Origin: Psococerastis gibbosa
Lineage: Eukaryota > Arthropoda > Insecta > Psocodea > Psocidae
NCBI GenBank assembly: GCA_963971405.1
Contig: OZ020489.1
Coordinates: 3,100,001-3,164,000 of the forward strand
DNA: 64,000 nt
Reading direction: 5' to 3'
Shown here: positions 22,798 through 34,082 of the stretch, piece after piece
Layout: each line of letters begins with the position of its first letter
Numbering within the stretch: position 1 is the stretch's first letter
The notes under the pieces: model-generated
What the model saw: only the letters and a program-made list of their open reading frames with translations
The model's database searches: none
What the model was told of the DNA's origin: nothing
Position numbers and translations under genes: made by a program

Positions 22798-22942
22798 TAT
22801 GATCATTAAGATTGCACTATAATCACGAATGTAAGCCCACTTGACTCCTATACAATACTCTATGTACAATACCAGACTTTACCATTAAAAAGATCTCAGT
22901 ATAAGCTGCAGATGAAATTTATATTGTAATATTTTGTTTCAG

Positions 22943-23011
22943 AAACCTGTTGTTTGGATTCAGCACAAGAGCGGCGTTGTCGTTGCTGACAATCCCTCCA
23001 GACCAAGTTAA
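22943..23011 (+). other. Weak orphan exon candidate
   Basis: The acceptor TTTTGTTTCAG is followed by 22 open codons in frame 1 (KPVVWIQHKSGVVVADN...) and a stop at 23009-23011; AATAAA lies at 23176. Another frame is also open for 35 codons, so the coding frame is unclear. No match to a known family and no partner exon is evident. Confidence 0.15.
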
Positions 23012-23186
23012 GCTTTCTGTTAATCCAGGCTTATTTTATGCAGAAAACTGAATATATAATTTTTGTCCTTGTCTACTCTAAAGTTTTCATTTACTATGCG
23101 ATGCGATTTTTATAAAATTTTGATCAAACATTTTTACGAGTGTACGTGTGCGGCCATTAGATAAAATTGTGTGCCAATAAAATTAA

Positions 23187-23424
23187 GAGCTTTTTATTTT
23201 TCATAAACATGGTAATGTTTTATAAACAATAACTTTTCACGTAAAATCGATTTTATATAAAAAAAAAAACTACAATTTCCAACACTAAAAATACCTTATA
23301 ATATGATGCATGAAGTAGTCTTCTACAACTTTAATGGGCCATATCTTTAATAACATGCTTAGTTAATTAAATAAATAAAAAGTATTAAATTTCGAGCTGC
23401 CAATTTCCTACGGGCTGTACACTC
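23187..23424. mobile_element. TTAA MITE, T1 family, internally deleted
   Basis: The right end CGGGCTGTACACTC with TTAA at 23425-23428 is intact. The left end keeps TTAA (23183-23186) and only GAG of the inverted repeat before jumping to internal sequence (TTTTTCATAAACATG). It matches the second half of the element at 3912-4268. Confidence 0.6.
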
Positions 23425-23809
23425 TTAATAAAAAACGTCAATCCAATGACGTCTAGTCCTGAGAATCCTCTCTCTTGACCACGGTATAATTTAGGATGTT
23501 GTGGTCCGAAACATGCCCGGTAGCCGCGTTTTCCCCCTACCTATGAAAGTTAGGGTTGGGTGGACTCAGGCCAGACAGAAAATTTCTCTTTTTGTCTTGT
23601 CTTGAATCCCGTTTCATAGTTCTCTACCAACTGCACTAATTCTGACCCTGCTTGAAAATCATGAGATTAATTAAACAAAATACGATTCGCAACATGTCTA
23701 AATCTAGGATGGTGAATATTTGCAGCGAACAATTCATAGTATTTTGTAAACAAAGGATACTCACGTATTTTCGACGAAATTATTAACTTATTCATTCCTC
23801 GTTCCACAG

Positions 23810-23944
23810 CCTAGACTGTTGGCATATTATGTTGCCGAACTCAGCGTCCCAAATCGAGAAGGATTGAAGTTGAAGAAGTTCAAGGTGTTAATGAAATCCA
23901 CATGTCATGTATCGAAATGTAGAAGAGCATTTCTGCTAATTTAA
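23810..23944 (+). other. Orphan exon candidate, unknown protein
   Basis: The acceptor CATTCCTCGTTCCACAG is followed by 44 open codons with a protein-like beginning (PRLLAYYVAELSVPNREG) and a TAA at 23942. The GGTGTTAATG after codon 25 could be an internal donor. I do not recognise the sequence. It may be a terminal exon of a gene whose other exons lie outside or are lost, or a chance frame. Confidence 0.2.
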
Positions 23945-25137
23945 CGATTTATTGCTCTTATATAATCGGATTTTCATAATTCTATTGGAAGTTAATGAAT
24001 TTAGTAAAAATAGCCTGTTTGGTTTAAAAAATACTTCGAAATGTCTGCCGTGGGTTATTAATAAATTCGAATTTTCTTATGGTGGGGGAAAGCTGATTAA
24101 TATAAAAGTAAAGTAAAATATAGACCGTATTCCTCCAAAAATTGTACTAGGCCTAAATTTAGAATATGGATTCATTGATACACAATTTACAATACATCAA
24201 CAATACAGTAGGCCTGTGTATGACTACGTGATTGGCTATCCACCCTGTGTCCAGCAGCTAGGTTAGCTAAAATGTAATAACCTAAATTGTGCAAGAGCAA
24301 GATTAAGAAAAATATCTCAATTGTACTACTACGAAACAGTATAGCCTAATTTCATCTCTAACGAGGAAAGTCTGTACTTAATTAAATATTTAAAACATCT
24401 GCACCCAACCCCATTCGCCAATTCATTTCCTCTGCAACATAGTTTCTCCAACATTTTTCCATTAATAATTCAGTTCTCAAAAAATTCGAGAAACCACAAT
24501 TTTTTCTCTTGGTTGGGAACTGGGTTTTATGTTAAAAAAAGGGGGTTGAAATAGCTATGAGCTAAATAAATTAGAGGGATGAAGGGAGCTTTAGTTAGTG
24601 TCAAACTGTCAGCTACTCAGTTTATTTTTAATTATTCTAGACACGACTAGACCCCCTTAACCATCAGATATGGGAAACACTCTCCTTCAAAAAATAACTG
24701 CATTGCGATTGCAAAAATCAAATCAAATCAAATCAAATCAAATTTATTAAATCAAATCAAAGCAACATTTACAATATTAAAAAAAAAAATGGAGGAGGGG
24801 CCCAAAGGAAAAGTCCCGTGCTGGGCCCCCCTTTAAAAGTACAAGTGAAAAATTAGCACAAGTGAAAATTAGTACAAGTAGTAAATAAATAAATATATAA
24901 AAAAATTTAAACGTTAATAGAGAATAATTGTGCATTAACTGAATTAATGTAGGCTAAAAGAATAAAAAATGAAAATATTAGTTCACAATCGACACTAAAA
25001 GAAGGCTATGCTTATTTATGATAAAAAATATAAGCTTTTAAATTGAATAGATAATGAAAAAGGGATGTTATTTTAGGAAAAAAACATGGATTATAAGTTC
25101 ACAACTCACTACTAAAAGGAGTAATGAAGCGCCTTTG

Positions 25138-25210
25138 CTGCAATAGATCTCAAAGGTCGACGCAACGAACCTTACCTTAAGGAGGCACCGCAAAAAAAAA
25201 AAAAAAAAAA
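25138..25210 (+). mobile_element. Short retroposed RNA with poly(A), nested in LINE-B
   Basis: A 54-base sequence (starts CTGCAATAGATCTC, ends GGAGGCACCGC) is followed by an A run of about 20 and flanked by direct repeats AAGCGCCTTTG (25127-25137 and 25211-25221). Target duplication plus a poly(A) tail is the mark of LINE-driven retroposition. The source RNA is unknown to me. It is too short for a SINE head, so it is probably a 5'-truncated copy. Confidence 0.65.
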
Positions 25211-25621
25211 AAGCGCCTTTGGGGAAAAGGAGGTAGTTTTTTTGTTTTTAATAATCATAACGCAACGCCCTTGGGGGCTTACGCGTTGTATGTTTATGTG
25301 TCGCAATACTGTGGTTTTGAATGGGGTTTGTGTGGTGTGCACTAGTGTCGTTTGGCAAACTGCTAAAAAGCGCGGTACACAACGAGTGGCCCAGGTACCA
25401 TCTACAACAGTTTGCCTTTGTCTATTGTTCGATTTTTTTATTTTTTTGGTTTAATGGTTTAAGGGTTTTCCCATATTTTTAAAGATAGTTCGCTGGAATA
25501 GAAACGGGAGCGTGTGTTGGCGTAAAGTAGTTGCATCTGTAAGAATATTGCTCATAGAGGAATAATTAGGGAAGGTGCGGTAGCAAGCGTACGTAGGACA
25601 GGCAAGGAGCAGGTGTTTTAC

Positions 25622-25850
25622 ATAAATAAATAAATAAATAAATAGGGACTTTCTATTGTTTCTATTACTAAGCCAACCTAGCGGAGTTAGGGCTATAAAG
25701 CCCTTTCTTACACTCAACTAGGATGGCCCGGGACCGCCTGCTTTACATGCCCTCCGAAGCATGGAGAGAAAATGTAGGTAGTGTGGGACTCGAGCCAACA
25801 ACCTTTCGGGTGAATGTCAGAGTCCGTACTACTACGCTACATGTCCTGAC
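25622..25850 (-). mobile_element. SINE-1 copy nested in LINE-B
   Basis: On the minus strand it runs ACATGTAGCGTAGTAGTACG (A-box region), GTTGGCTCGAGTCCCACAC (B box), TTCGGAGGGCATGTAAAGCA, GGGCTTTATAGCCCTAACTC, and a tail ending in (ATTT)n (25621-25644 on +). LINE-B coding sequence resumes on both sides, so the SINE is younger than LINE-B. Confidence 0.8.
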
Positions 25851-27134
25851 CATCCAGTAGTACCTGACAGGTTGGACACATGGGGGGTGGGGAACCCGTC
25901 ATCAAATGCCCATGGGTCAGCCTCGTGTGCCCAATAAGCAGTCGTGTTATTAATACTTCCTCCGTGCGGCTAAGGCTTTTGTCAGCCGACTCTTTCCCTA
26001 CATGAGGTTTGATGGCCCTAAGTTTATTATGTGAAAATTTCGGATTCTCCCAGTGATTTTGCCTTCTTTGTGTCATAATTCGGATAGAGTTAGTCTTAAA
26101 ATCATTAGGAGAAAAATAAGCAGGAGCTCGCAGCCGCTGCTTGGGCAGCCCGATCTGCTCTGTTGTTGCCTGAGATTCCTGCATGTGATGGCACCCATAA
26201 AAATTTAATTTCGGAATTTGATGCTACCCGTGTGATGGAGCTCCGAATTGTTGTTATTAAAGGATGTGTGGGGTATATCTGTTGAATGGCAATAAGTGCT
26301 GAATGACTATCGGATATTATGAGGGACTTGCAGTGTTTAGCGTTACTTATATGTATGATGCATTGGTGGATAGCGACCAGCTCGGCGGAAAAAATAGAAA
26401 TCTGTGGGAGTAGAGGGAAAAGAAACTCATTGTTTTTATATATAAATGCAGCCCCTGCGTTCAGGGGGGATTTGGATCCATCTGTGAAGTAATGGTGCCA
26501 TATAGTATTAGGGTACTCTGTCAGAATGTCTTGAAAATGTTTTTGAATGATAAAGTGTGGTGTAGTTTGTTTAGAGAAAAAGTTTAGCTTAGTATTGCAG
26601 TGAGGGATCGGCTGTAACCATGGGGGTAACTCAGGAGAAGACATAGTGCTGTTAGTATTGATTACAGGCGGGAGTTGCAATGTAAGATTGGAAAATAGTA
26701 CTTTTAGTCTGAAAAATTAGGGTTTAGATGAGCGTGGTCGCGTATTGAATCTATTATGAAGTGAAGTATTACGGGCATCCAGGAGTAGACGGTCAGGTTT
26801 ATATTTTTGCAGATTCTGGCGTAATATTTAAGTGTGAAGTTGTCCCTCCTCAAGAGTAGGGGTGGTTCATTAGCTTCAACGTACAGGCTTGCTGTTGGAC
26901 TTGATTTGAAGGCACAGAGACAAAGTCTTAGAGCAGTGCTATGAACCACATCTAGGGCTTTCAGGATGGTGGGATGCGCTGCAGAGTATACAATGGACCC
27001 GTAATCTAGTTTCGATCTAATCAAATTTTCTTATAATACAACATATACATTAAGTAAGGGGAAAAGCGTACTCCTCTCTATTCTATATGTGTATGCAACA
27101 TTAAAATGAATAGATGAAAACAAAATAAGAAAAA

Positions 27135-27500
27135 AAAAGCAGAAATAGACGCAATACTCATCGGAGAAGGCATAGTCCGGTTTATAAAAGCGCAACGCAT
27201 AAGATGGCTGGGACACGTCGTTATTACGACATTACGACAGTAATGACGAAAAAGATGTACAAAGCAAACACGACAGGAAGACGACTGGCGGGACGTCCTC
27301 GAAAACGCTGGAAGGATGAGTTGGAACAACTGACCTTTGCAAGTTGGGAGTCCGTAGATGGTGAAGCGTTGTATACAAAACCGAGATGACTGGAGGAGTG
27401 TTGTCGAGCAGGCCATAGCTCATCAAGGGCTGTAGAGCCAGAAGAAGAAGTAGAAGAAGAAGCAGAAGAATAAGAAAAAGAAGAAGAAGAGGAAGAATAA
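27135..27500 (+). mobile_element. LINE-D (RTE-like) C-terminal fragment with GAA tail
   Basis: The + strand reads through IGEGIVRFIKAQRIRWLGH, then after a frame change KMYKANTTGRRLAGRPRKRW, which is the standard end of RTE-type LINE proteins (RWLGHV ... GRPRKRW). It continues to EPEEEVEEE, where coding turns into a GAA-rich microsatellite (27425-27500). A short duplication (ATTACGACATTACGACAG) near 27220-27240 causes the frame change. It is 5'-truncated. Confidence 0.75.
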
Positions 27501-28263
27501 GACATCTAACAAAATAACAAAATAAAAATTGAAAAATTGAATTGACCGCAGAATACGTAAATCAGCCTTATTTATTATTTTATTTATTTTTGTTAGCGAT
27601 AGTTGTTACCTAATATATCAATCTTCCAAGAAGTTGTCTCCTTAACCCGGCTGTCGTCCTTTTCCAAAGTTAATTTTTAGATTCACCAGTAATAGAGCCC
27701 AAACCATTTTTCAAACACAAACTCGACAGCGACATTCCGCAGCAACAAGACAGTAAGGCAACAGGCTGGGGAAATGCACAATGTCAACATGACAAGAGGC
27801 AAACTGCCCTCTGGGGGCAAAACGGTGAAGTTTCCCCATTAAGAGCTACAGTGGAGGGGGGATTTGGAATATACCCCTCCAACCCCTCCATGTTGTCCCA
27901 ACTCTAGGCAACCCCCGTAATTGGCGACCAATTATTATTTACGTTTCGATGTTTCGCCAATGATTGTAAATGATTTATGTTGCACTAATGAACGAAAGTG
28001 AAAATTTTAGCCCAATAATTGAATAGTGCAGCTCCTTCATATCTCTGTGACCGCCTAAAGCCATTGAATTCGCATAGAAATGGATTTGTATTGCGGATAC
28101 CCCGACATAACACAGTTTTCTATGGTGGTTATTTTTTTGTAAATGTCTAAAACCAGTGGAACACCCTAGATAAGGAAAATCAGATGGCAGCCAGTTACTA
28201 AAAGCATTGCTAGGGAACAGTTTTAGATTACGATTTATGTCTATAGATCTTTTTGTCTTTTTA
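27501..28263. other. Unassigned AT-rich spacer
   Basis: I see no exon, RNA gene or element with ends in this stretch. A short minus frame at 27975-28277 has no recognisable motif. Confidence 0.4.
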
Positions 28264-28680
28264 TGAACACGTTTCATGACCCCCTGAGCCTAAAACCACC
28301 CTCCGTTCAAAATTATATACATACAATAATTATTTTGGTTGTGTATATATACGGTAAGTTATCGAGTTTAGGAAACACTCTAACTTCCGTAGGTATTATC
28401 CGATTTTGATGAAACTTGGCACAAAGTTTTATTATACAAATGTCTTGATCGAGTTAGTTAACCAAATCCGCAAATTTGTTTCAATATGGCGGCTGATCAA
28501 AAACTTACAAAATGCATATCTCAGTAAATATTGGTCTTAGAATGATATTATAACATGTTACTGAAAGTCTAAAGTTGTACCTACGATCATGATAATTAAA
28601 CACTTTTACGACAAATCAACGATTTCAAGATGGCGACCAGTCAAAATGAGAATGATTTGACACGTGCACCTAAGTTCAGC
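28264..28680. repeat. Dispersed repeat also present in GR introns
   Basis: Its start (TTTCATGACCCCCTGAG, AAAACCACCCTCCGTTCAAA) matches sequence just after exon 1 of GR copies A (2560-2600) and C (15640-15685). Its end (GACAAATCAACGATTTCAAG) matches 16614-16633 in intron 1 of copy C. A dispersed repeat that also sits in the receptor introns fits better than a fourth receptor, since no exon is present. Confidence 0.45.
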
Positions 28681-28689
28681 CGTCTACCA

Positions 28690-30035
28690 AATACTGTAAA
28701 AGGATGAGGAACCAGACTGTCTTGTATTGGTTGTATTAAGGGAATAATTCCAAGATACATCAAATCCACTGAATAATGACCAAAAATGGCTTGGTTACGT
28801 TAAGACAATCAATACAAATGTTTTTTGGAGGGTACAACTGCTGTACTTTGCACCATTACCGTTTACATTATGCAATTTATATTCATTCTTGCTCGTTGTT
28901 TACTAACAAAATCCAAATTACATGGGAAAGAGAAACTACCACCCCGCGAAGCGTGGCCGGTGCTTTACGAAATCTCCCTACACTTTATCGGCCTAAAGCC
29001 GAAAGAGATTTTTTTTTAAATATAGGCTAATGTATATTTTGTATTGTTTTGTATAGTATAATGTGCATCAATAATAAGTTTCTACCCTATTATAACGTAA
29101 TTTATAATAAATAAGTCAAGTATCTACATAATAGTCTCCTTAAAACAAACATCTCATCAATTTTTGATGCACTAATGACGGATTATTGACAAATGGAATA
29201 GCCACCTAAATTACGTCTATCATTAAGATAACACTATGGGACATATCGTTAACGCATCCTAAGTCGATATGCATAAAGGGTAAAACCTAAACAAACAAAA
29301 TACAAAAAAGCCATATAAAATGTGCCAACGTGCTGAATTTTCCGATAAAACTTCTCACACCAATACCTTGAAAAAAACGATAAAACGATTTATAGCCTTG
29401 ACTTTCACAGGTTTATCTAACTTAGAAGAATTGCATGTGTTGAGCTGGAAATTTCGAAAAAATCCCTCCCCTAGAGTTGAATGTGTGAGAGTACCGTATA
29501 TAGAAAGTCATAAAAGATGGAATAGCTGAAGGTGTATTATCTTGCCGTTTCTTCACCGGGAAATTCCGTGGAAATGCTGCCAGCTCTAGGGAAAGTATTT
29601 ACATTTTAAATTAAATGTAAATTACTGTTTCATAATAATGTGAAAATGTTCGTTTCCCCACATGTATCATTGAAGGAAGTAGGTCTGTACTTTATGACGA
29701 TGAGATTCTTGGAATGTTAATTACTACATTGAAGGTGGAGATTTTCAAGTGTTTCGTAAACAAACAAGACCTGGGTATTTCTGAATAAAATAATGATGAA
29801 ATTCCTCATTTTATTACTGCCCCAAAGGTAGGGAAATAAACTTATGAAAATTTTTTACAAAATAAAAGCTTTCGTAGTAAATTGGCATTTTTGCAACTGA
29901 GTTCATATTACCGTCTACGAACCCCGAGTAAGTAATAATAATAATAAAGTCTTTACTAAAAAAAATTATGTAGATTAAGCGAGATTAGTGAGATAAACCG
30001 ATTTTATTGAGTACCATAATAGAAAATCAGGTGGG
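28690..30035. other. Unassigned region
   Basis: Only short frames without motifs are present. A GCGAAGCGTGGCCGG patch near 28945 is a common repeat-like motif. No gene can be supported. Confidence 0.4.
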
Positions 30036-30039
30036 TAGG

Positions 30040-30244
30040 TATAGTCCAAGCAAAATGAGAAAAGTATGGACATGGAATGTTTTGATCCTGTGCAGCACTG
30101 TAAAAATATTCCTTGCACCATTTTGTGTTACCTTGTTGCATTGGATGCAAGGCATAACGAAAATTGTGCAAAAAATATTTTTACAGTGTTGCTCAGGATC
30201 AAAACATGCCATGTCCATACTTTTCTCATTTTGCGTGGACTATA
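30040..30244. mobile_element. Near-perfect 205-bp hairpin (foldback MITE)
   Basis: TATAGTCCAAGCAAAATGAG at the left and its complement CTCATTTTGCGTGGACTATA at the right start arms of about 95 bases with only scattered mismatches. The centre is a short loop around TTGCATTGGATGCAAGG. TA lies at both outer ends, fitting a TA target as in Tc1/mariner-type MITEs. Similar short frames on both strands are a by-product of the palindrome. Confidence 0.75.
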
Positions 30245-31235
30245 CATAGGCTCTTTTAATTAATAAACAATATTTTTAACAAAATACATAAACAAACAAG
30301 ACACTTCTTGTATGTTTACAAGGGGTCATTTAGTTTTAAATATTGCCATATGGTAATTTAGGCTATAGGTTTACGATACAATAAACGGCATAGGCTGCAT
30401 ATTTTTATCAACCCACGCAGCCAGCCTTTCCCTATTATTATATATTGTATTATATATAATTTCGCTGATTTACACGGTTTTATACCAATCATTAGGCTCT
30501 ATGTGCATCAAACTATACTAAACACACTCGTGACCTATTTAAAAGCTTCAGATTTAATGAATTAATTAAGAACACTCGAAACAAAAACAAACAAAACACA
30601 ACACAGCAAATATTTTCATGGTCCCGACTAGCTAATTCCAAAATTAAGTTATACCGTATTAGTTAATAATTAACTATAATATATTATATATATAATTAGC
30701 CTATTATAATACTATGTATGTATTTGCCCGCAAGAAACTGATGAAGCCTAACGGTATGGCGCAGTTAAAAAAATATATAATATAAAACTCACCCATGGAG
30801 AATAATGATAATTGTCTTCCTTTTTTCTTTCTTTCCATTCCATAACTTTTTTCGTATAATTTTCCATTACCAGTGTAACAAGGGTACCAACTATATATAG
30901 GCTATTAGAAAATCCATTTATTGGACTGTGAGCAAAGGTTAAGTAAGCAGTCTCATCTCAAAGACTTTTCCATCTAAAATTATTTCAAAAATTCAAAAAA
31001 GAGAAAATTTATTTAATTTTCTTTCTATTGCCCCGGGGCGGCGCAGAAAATAAGTAATAAGGTTTCACTAGAATCTTCTTCAGGAGTTGTGGTAAAATAG
31101 TGAAATTTTTTTCATTCTATCTCTTTCGAATTTTGCATTGTATAAGGTACTTATTTTTATTATACGGGGTACAGTGTAGTTCGCCTCCAAGCGGTGTACC
31201 CTGGGTGATGCTAAATTAACTACAATTCTTCGTCT
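30245..31235. other. Unassigned AT-rich spacer
   Basis: No coding, RNA or element structure is seen. TA-rich runs occur near 30440 and 30680. Confidence 0.4.
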
Positions 31236-31239
31236 TTTG

Positions 31240-31730
31240 CCGTGCCACAACCTAGAAAAAGAAGAACCGGCCCTTTTCAGGGCCCTGCAAACGACGCCCT
31301 CATCAGGCAGAGATCGCGTAGTTATAATATTATGGAGCAACCAACCCATCCAATCTCCTACCACAGTACCTGTCGCAGCATAAACAGCGTCTGCAGAGAG
31401 TCCGTCCAAAAGAGCGACGGAAGGAAAGCCCTGGGAACACATCGTGTCATCAAACAAACCAAGGGACCTCCCCTAGAGCCGTGGCAGTGGTGACTTTCCG
31501 AATGGCGACGGGACACGATTTCCTTCAGAAGCACTTGCACAAGATTGGGGTGGTGGACTCACCATTGTGCCCCCTGTGTTTTACATCTGAAGGAACTGCA
31601 GAACATCTCGCAACCTGCGACGGCCTTAAGGACGACATCTGCGAGGCAACTTTGGAGGGACGAGCTTTTTTATACTGGGCGGCACGGCGTCGGATGGCCG
31701 AAAGGCCACGTATGGGCGTTGGCTAAAGTA
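31240..31730 (+). mobile_element. LINE-F C-terminal fragment
   Basis: The + strand encodes AVVTFRMATGHDFLQKHLHK followed by SPLCPLC and AEHLATC, the C-terminal zinc-binding segment (C-x2-C ... H-x4-C) common after the last domain of several LINE clades. The preceding 200 bases are in other frames with a stop, so the copy is frameshifted. It is 5'-truncated. Confidence 0.65.
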
Positions 31731-32220
31731 AGAAGTAAGTATTTTTATTATACCGTTCAATTTCCTTTACAAAGTTCATAATATAATTAAGCCGTGGTCC
31801 TACCATCATTTGAAAAGGGCTAATAAGTATTCCTTGGTGGCAGTGTCGGGTTCGGCTATGGGACCAGAAGGGCCATGGCCCAGGGTCCCCACAAAAAGTC
31901 GCAAAATACAAAAATTACAATAAAAAAAACCAAAGCAAAGAAACTTGTCGAAATATTTGGGGACTTTGAGTCTCCATTTTCTCAGTGATAGTGGAATATA
32001 TAATTATCCAAGCCCAAAGGGTACATAAGACTGATCTGCTCACACAATTCCGGTCTACGGGCCCCCATGAGGCCAATTCCGACACTGATGGGTGGCACCG
32101 TTATGCATCAGAAGGTGCCTTGCAGTATTCTTTAACGGGACTCTTCAAACAGAAGGGACCATCAAACTGGTAGCCGAAATAAATAGTATCAAAGTAGTGT
32201 ATGGATGGATTTACTTCAAA
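31731..32220. other. Unassigned spacer
   Basis: I recognise nothing here; the small frames have no motif. Confidence 0.4.
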
Positions 32221-32305
32221 TTGCCCAAGAAGGTAGAGGCTGCAGAATTTATTATACTAAGTTACTGCATAGTGCAGTAACTATTATTTTTACATTCTTG
32301 GGCAA
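32221..32305. repeat. Small foldback of about 85 bp
   Basis: TTGCCCAAGAA at the left pairs with TTCTTGGGCAA at the right, and in between GTTACTGCA-TAG-TGCAGTAAC forms its own 9-bp hairpin. No coding is present. Confidence 0.45.
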
Positions 32306-32414
32306 AATACTTGCAATATACTAGCCTCCAATAGACAACACAGACAGTTATACAACAACAGCAACATACAAGACAATTATAAGATTATGGACAAAGGATC
32401 AACATTATTAGGTC

Positions 32415-32490
32415 AGGACCTGTAGAGTAGTTGTATGGACTCTGACTTTCACCCGAAAGATTGTTGGTTCCCGCACTTGTCTGGCCATGA
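32415..32490 (+). mobile_element. SINE-1 head fragment
   Basis: GACCTGTAGAGTAGTTGTAT, ACTCTGACTTTCACCCGAAA and GATTGTTGGTTCCCGCACTT match the head of SINE-1, but part of the B box is deleted and the body is missing. Confidence 0.6.
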
Positions 32491-32636
32491 TTAGGAATCA
32501 AGATGTCAAGATGTCTACGCGGGTTGACTCGAGCTATCAGTAAGATATCTATAAGACATTAATAACTTCATTTATATATCTGTTAGATTTTCAAGCTCCA
32601 CGCTTGTATAGTATATATATACGTATAGTATGTATT

Positions 32637-32830
32637 GGCCCCTAAATCCTCCATAACAATCTGCAGCTGCTCTTTTCTCGGACGCCCAGGTGTGATGCAG
32701 CTTACGAAGTTTTCGTGTCGAAGCAAATGTCCAATCCAGTGATCTCTTCTTGTACTTATCGATGCAATGAGAGTTTTTATTTCGCTAACTCTGCTTGGAA
32801 CGTCCTCATTTGTTTCAAGATGGCATTTGG
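32637..32830 (-). mobile_element. LINE-G C-terminal fragment
   Basis: The minus strand encodes STRRDHWIGHLLRHENFVSC and ITPGRPRKEQLQ, the WIGHLLRHE and GRPR motifs found at the end of one group of insect LINE proteins. It is short and 5'-truncated. Confidence 0.6.
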
Positions 32831-33363
32831 CTATTAGTAGCTAGTAGTAGTAGTAGTAGTTAGTAGCTATTATAGGGTATTACTACTAATAAGGTCGTGA
32901 AGTGAGAGCTTTAACTGTCAACTGATTCAAGCATGGTGACGCAATGGGCTGATACCTTAAATATAACATTTTGAAAAGAGAGGTAAACGGGGACGTGGGT
33001 GGGGAAGCTGTTGCTGCTTTTAGTGCTCACTCAAACGTGGCGTATAGATTGGATTTCGCATTTGGACAGAGGGCTGGAAGAACCCCTTCCTATTTTGAGT
33101 CTGATGAAATATAATTTTAACTCCATTCAACAGCTATTCACACCGGCTCTTGCAGCTGGATTTTCCAATTTACTCGATACATAACTTTTCAATATTTCAT
33201 TCTATTTATTACATTTATCGAAGTAGAACCTTGGGATTTTCAAGTAGCGGAGTTATTGTAGTATTACAGGATGTGTTAAGTCTCTCATAATCAGAGCCAA
33301 AAATACAATACAATTAAGCTAAGATGTTATAGTAGTAGCACTAGTAGTGGTAGTAGTAGTACG

Positions 33364-33505
33364 GTTTGACAGGCCACGGTGTGGGCCCATAGGACTCCAG
33401 TGGACCTCCTGATTATAGTGGATTCCGAACCACTTGGGAAACACAGTGAAGTCCCACGATTAGTTCGGAGGTGACCAGGACAAGTCCTACCATGTTGATG
33501 ACAGT
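33364..33505 (-). mobile_element. SINE-3 copy
   Basis: It has the segments GGTGTGGGCCCATAGGAC, GTGGATTCCGAACCACTTGG and TTCGGAGGTGACCAGGACAA, identical in order to 18446-18600. The far end, the SINE 5' part, is cut at about 33505, where LINE-E-like sequence begins. Confidence 0.65.
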
Positions 33506-33544
33506 TAGTAGCGAAACCGAGATTCGCACAACTTGTTGCTCCTA

Positions 33545-33905
33545 ATATTTTGGTGAATACATTATATTTACGTAGAGACGAAAACCACCTGGTCAAAAGG
33601 AGTAATGAACCGGCAGATACAAAAAAGAAGAACACCAGGGAGGCCGAGAGTTACGCTGGGCAGAAAGATGTGAATTTGGGGTTCTCAATCGGAAAGGATT
33701 GAACAATAATTCGCCGGAGCAAGAGGGAAAACAATGGCCGAGCTCAAGGTGTTAACGTCCGACCGGGGCGACCCCCCCCCCCCCCCGACGATGCGCACGC
33801 GGCACTAAGGGGAAGAAGAAGAAGGGGTTCTCAATCGAGGACGGACAGAACAGAACTGTAGAAACGCTGCAGTCGTACCGCCAACCCTACATGATAATGA
33901 TAATG
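33545..33905 (+). mobile_element. LINE-E C-terminal fragment, interrupted
   Basis: It matches 39120-39360 through GAGACGAAAACCACCTGGTC and CACCAGGGAGGCCGA (protein GRPRV) and again at GACGGACAGAACAGAACTG. Between them, 33680-33820 holds a different LINE-tail-like piece with a long C run, and GGTTCTCAATCG occurs on both sides of it. This suggests one LINE end inserted into, or recombined with, another. Confidence 0.6.
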
Positions 33906-33937
33906 AGGATAAGGCGCAGTGAAAGTAAAAGTTAGTC

Positions 33938-34082
33938 ACGTAGTTATGAATGGATCCGATTAATCTCTTCAATTGCCTCACTAAGTAATCTACTTCTGTC
34001 GAGTTACGACACGTCTCCGATCGCAAGGTGTGTAGATAGACTCGCACAAGTACAAGCACGCTACCACCTTGCCACCGAAATC
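33938..34082 (-). mobile_element. SINE-4 copy
   Basis: The minus strand begins TTTCGGTGGCAAGGTGGTAG and continues to GAAGAGATTAATCGGATCC, as in 7915-8075. Confidence 0.65.

Larger units (their letters stand above)
24715..27030 (-). mobile_element. LINE-B, old copy with nested insertions
   Basis: Read on the minus strand from 27030, the order is: end of the reverse transcriptase region (IRSKLDYGSIVYSAA, 27024-26704); RNase H (YFTDGSKSPLNAGAAF, LIISDSHSALIAI, LWVPSHAGISGNNRAD; 26680-26105) with the D, E, D and WVPSHxGIxGN residues of the family; a frameshift near 26110-26180; a C-terminal zinc-knuckle part (CPTCQV, then after a SINE VKHLLLACPTYACYR) ending with a stop at 25451. A 3' UTR of about 650 bp follows, ending in a (GATTT)n tail at 24717-24762. 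The layout is that of a Jockey- or I-like LINE. It is disabled by frameshifts and by two later insertions (25138-25210 and 25622-25850), and is 5'-truncated at about 27030. Confidence 0.8.

Noticed and set aside
27224..27505. Serine-rich minus-strand protein
   Set aside because: It is the antisense of a GAA-rich LINE tail.
28264..28320. A fourth GR gene fragment, because it resembles sequence after exon 1
   Set aside because: No receptor codons precede it, and the neighbouring sequence matches a dispersed repeat also seen at about 16614.
31080..31457. 125-codon minus-strand frame
   Set aside because: It overlaps the LINE-F fragment, which has recognisable motifs on the plus strand; this frame has none.
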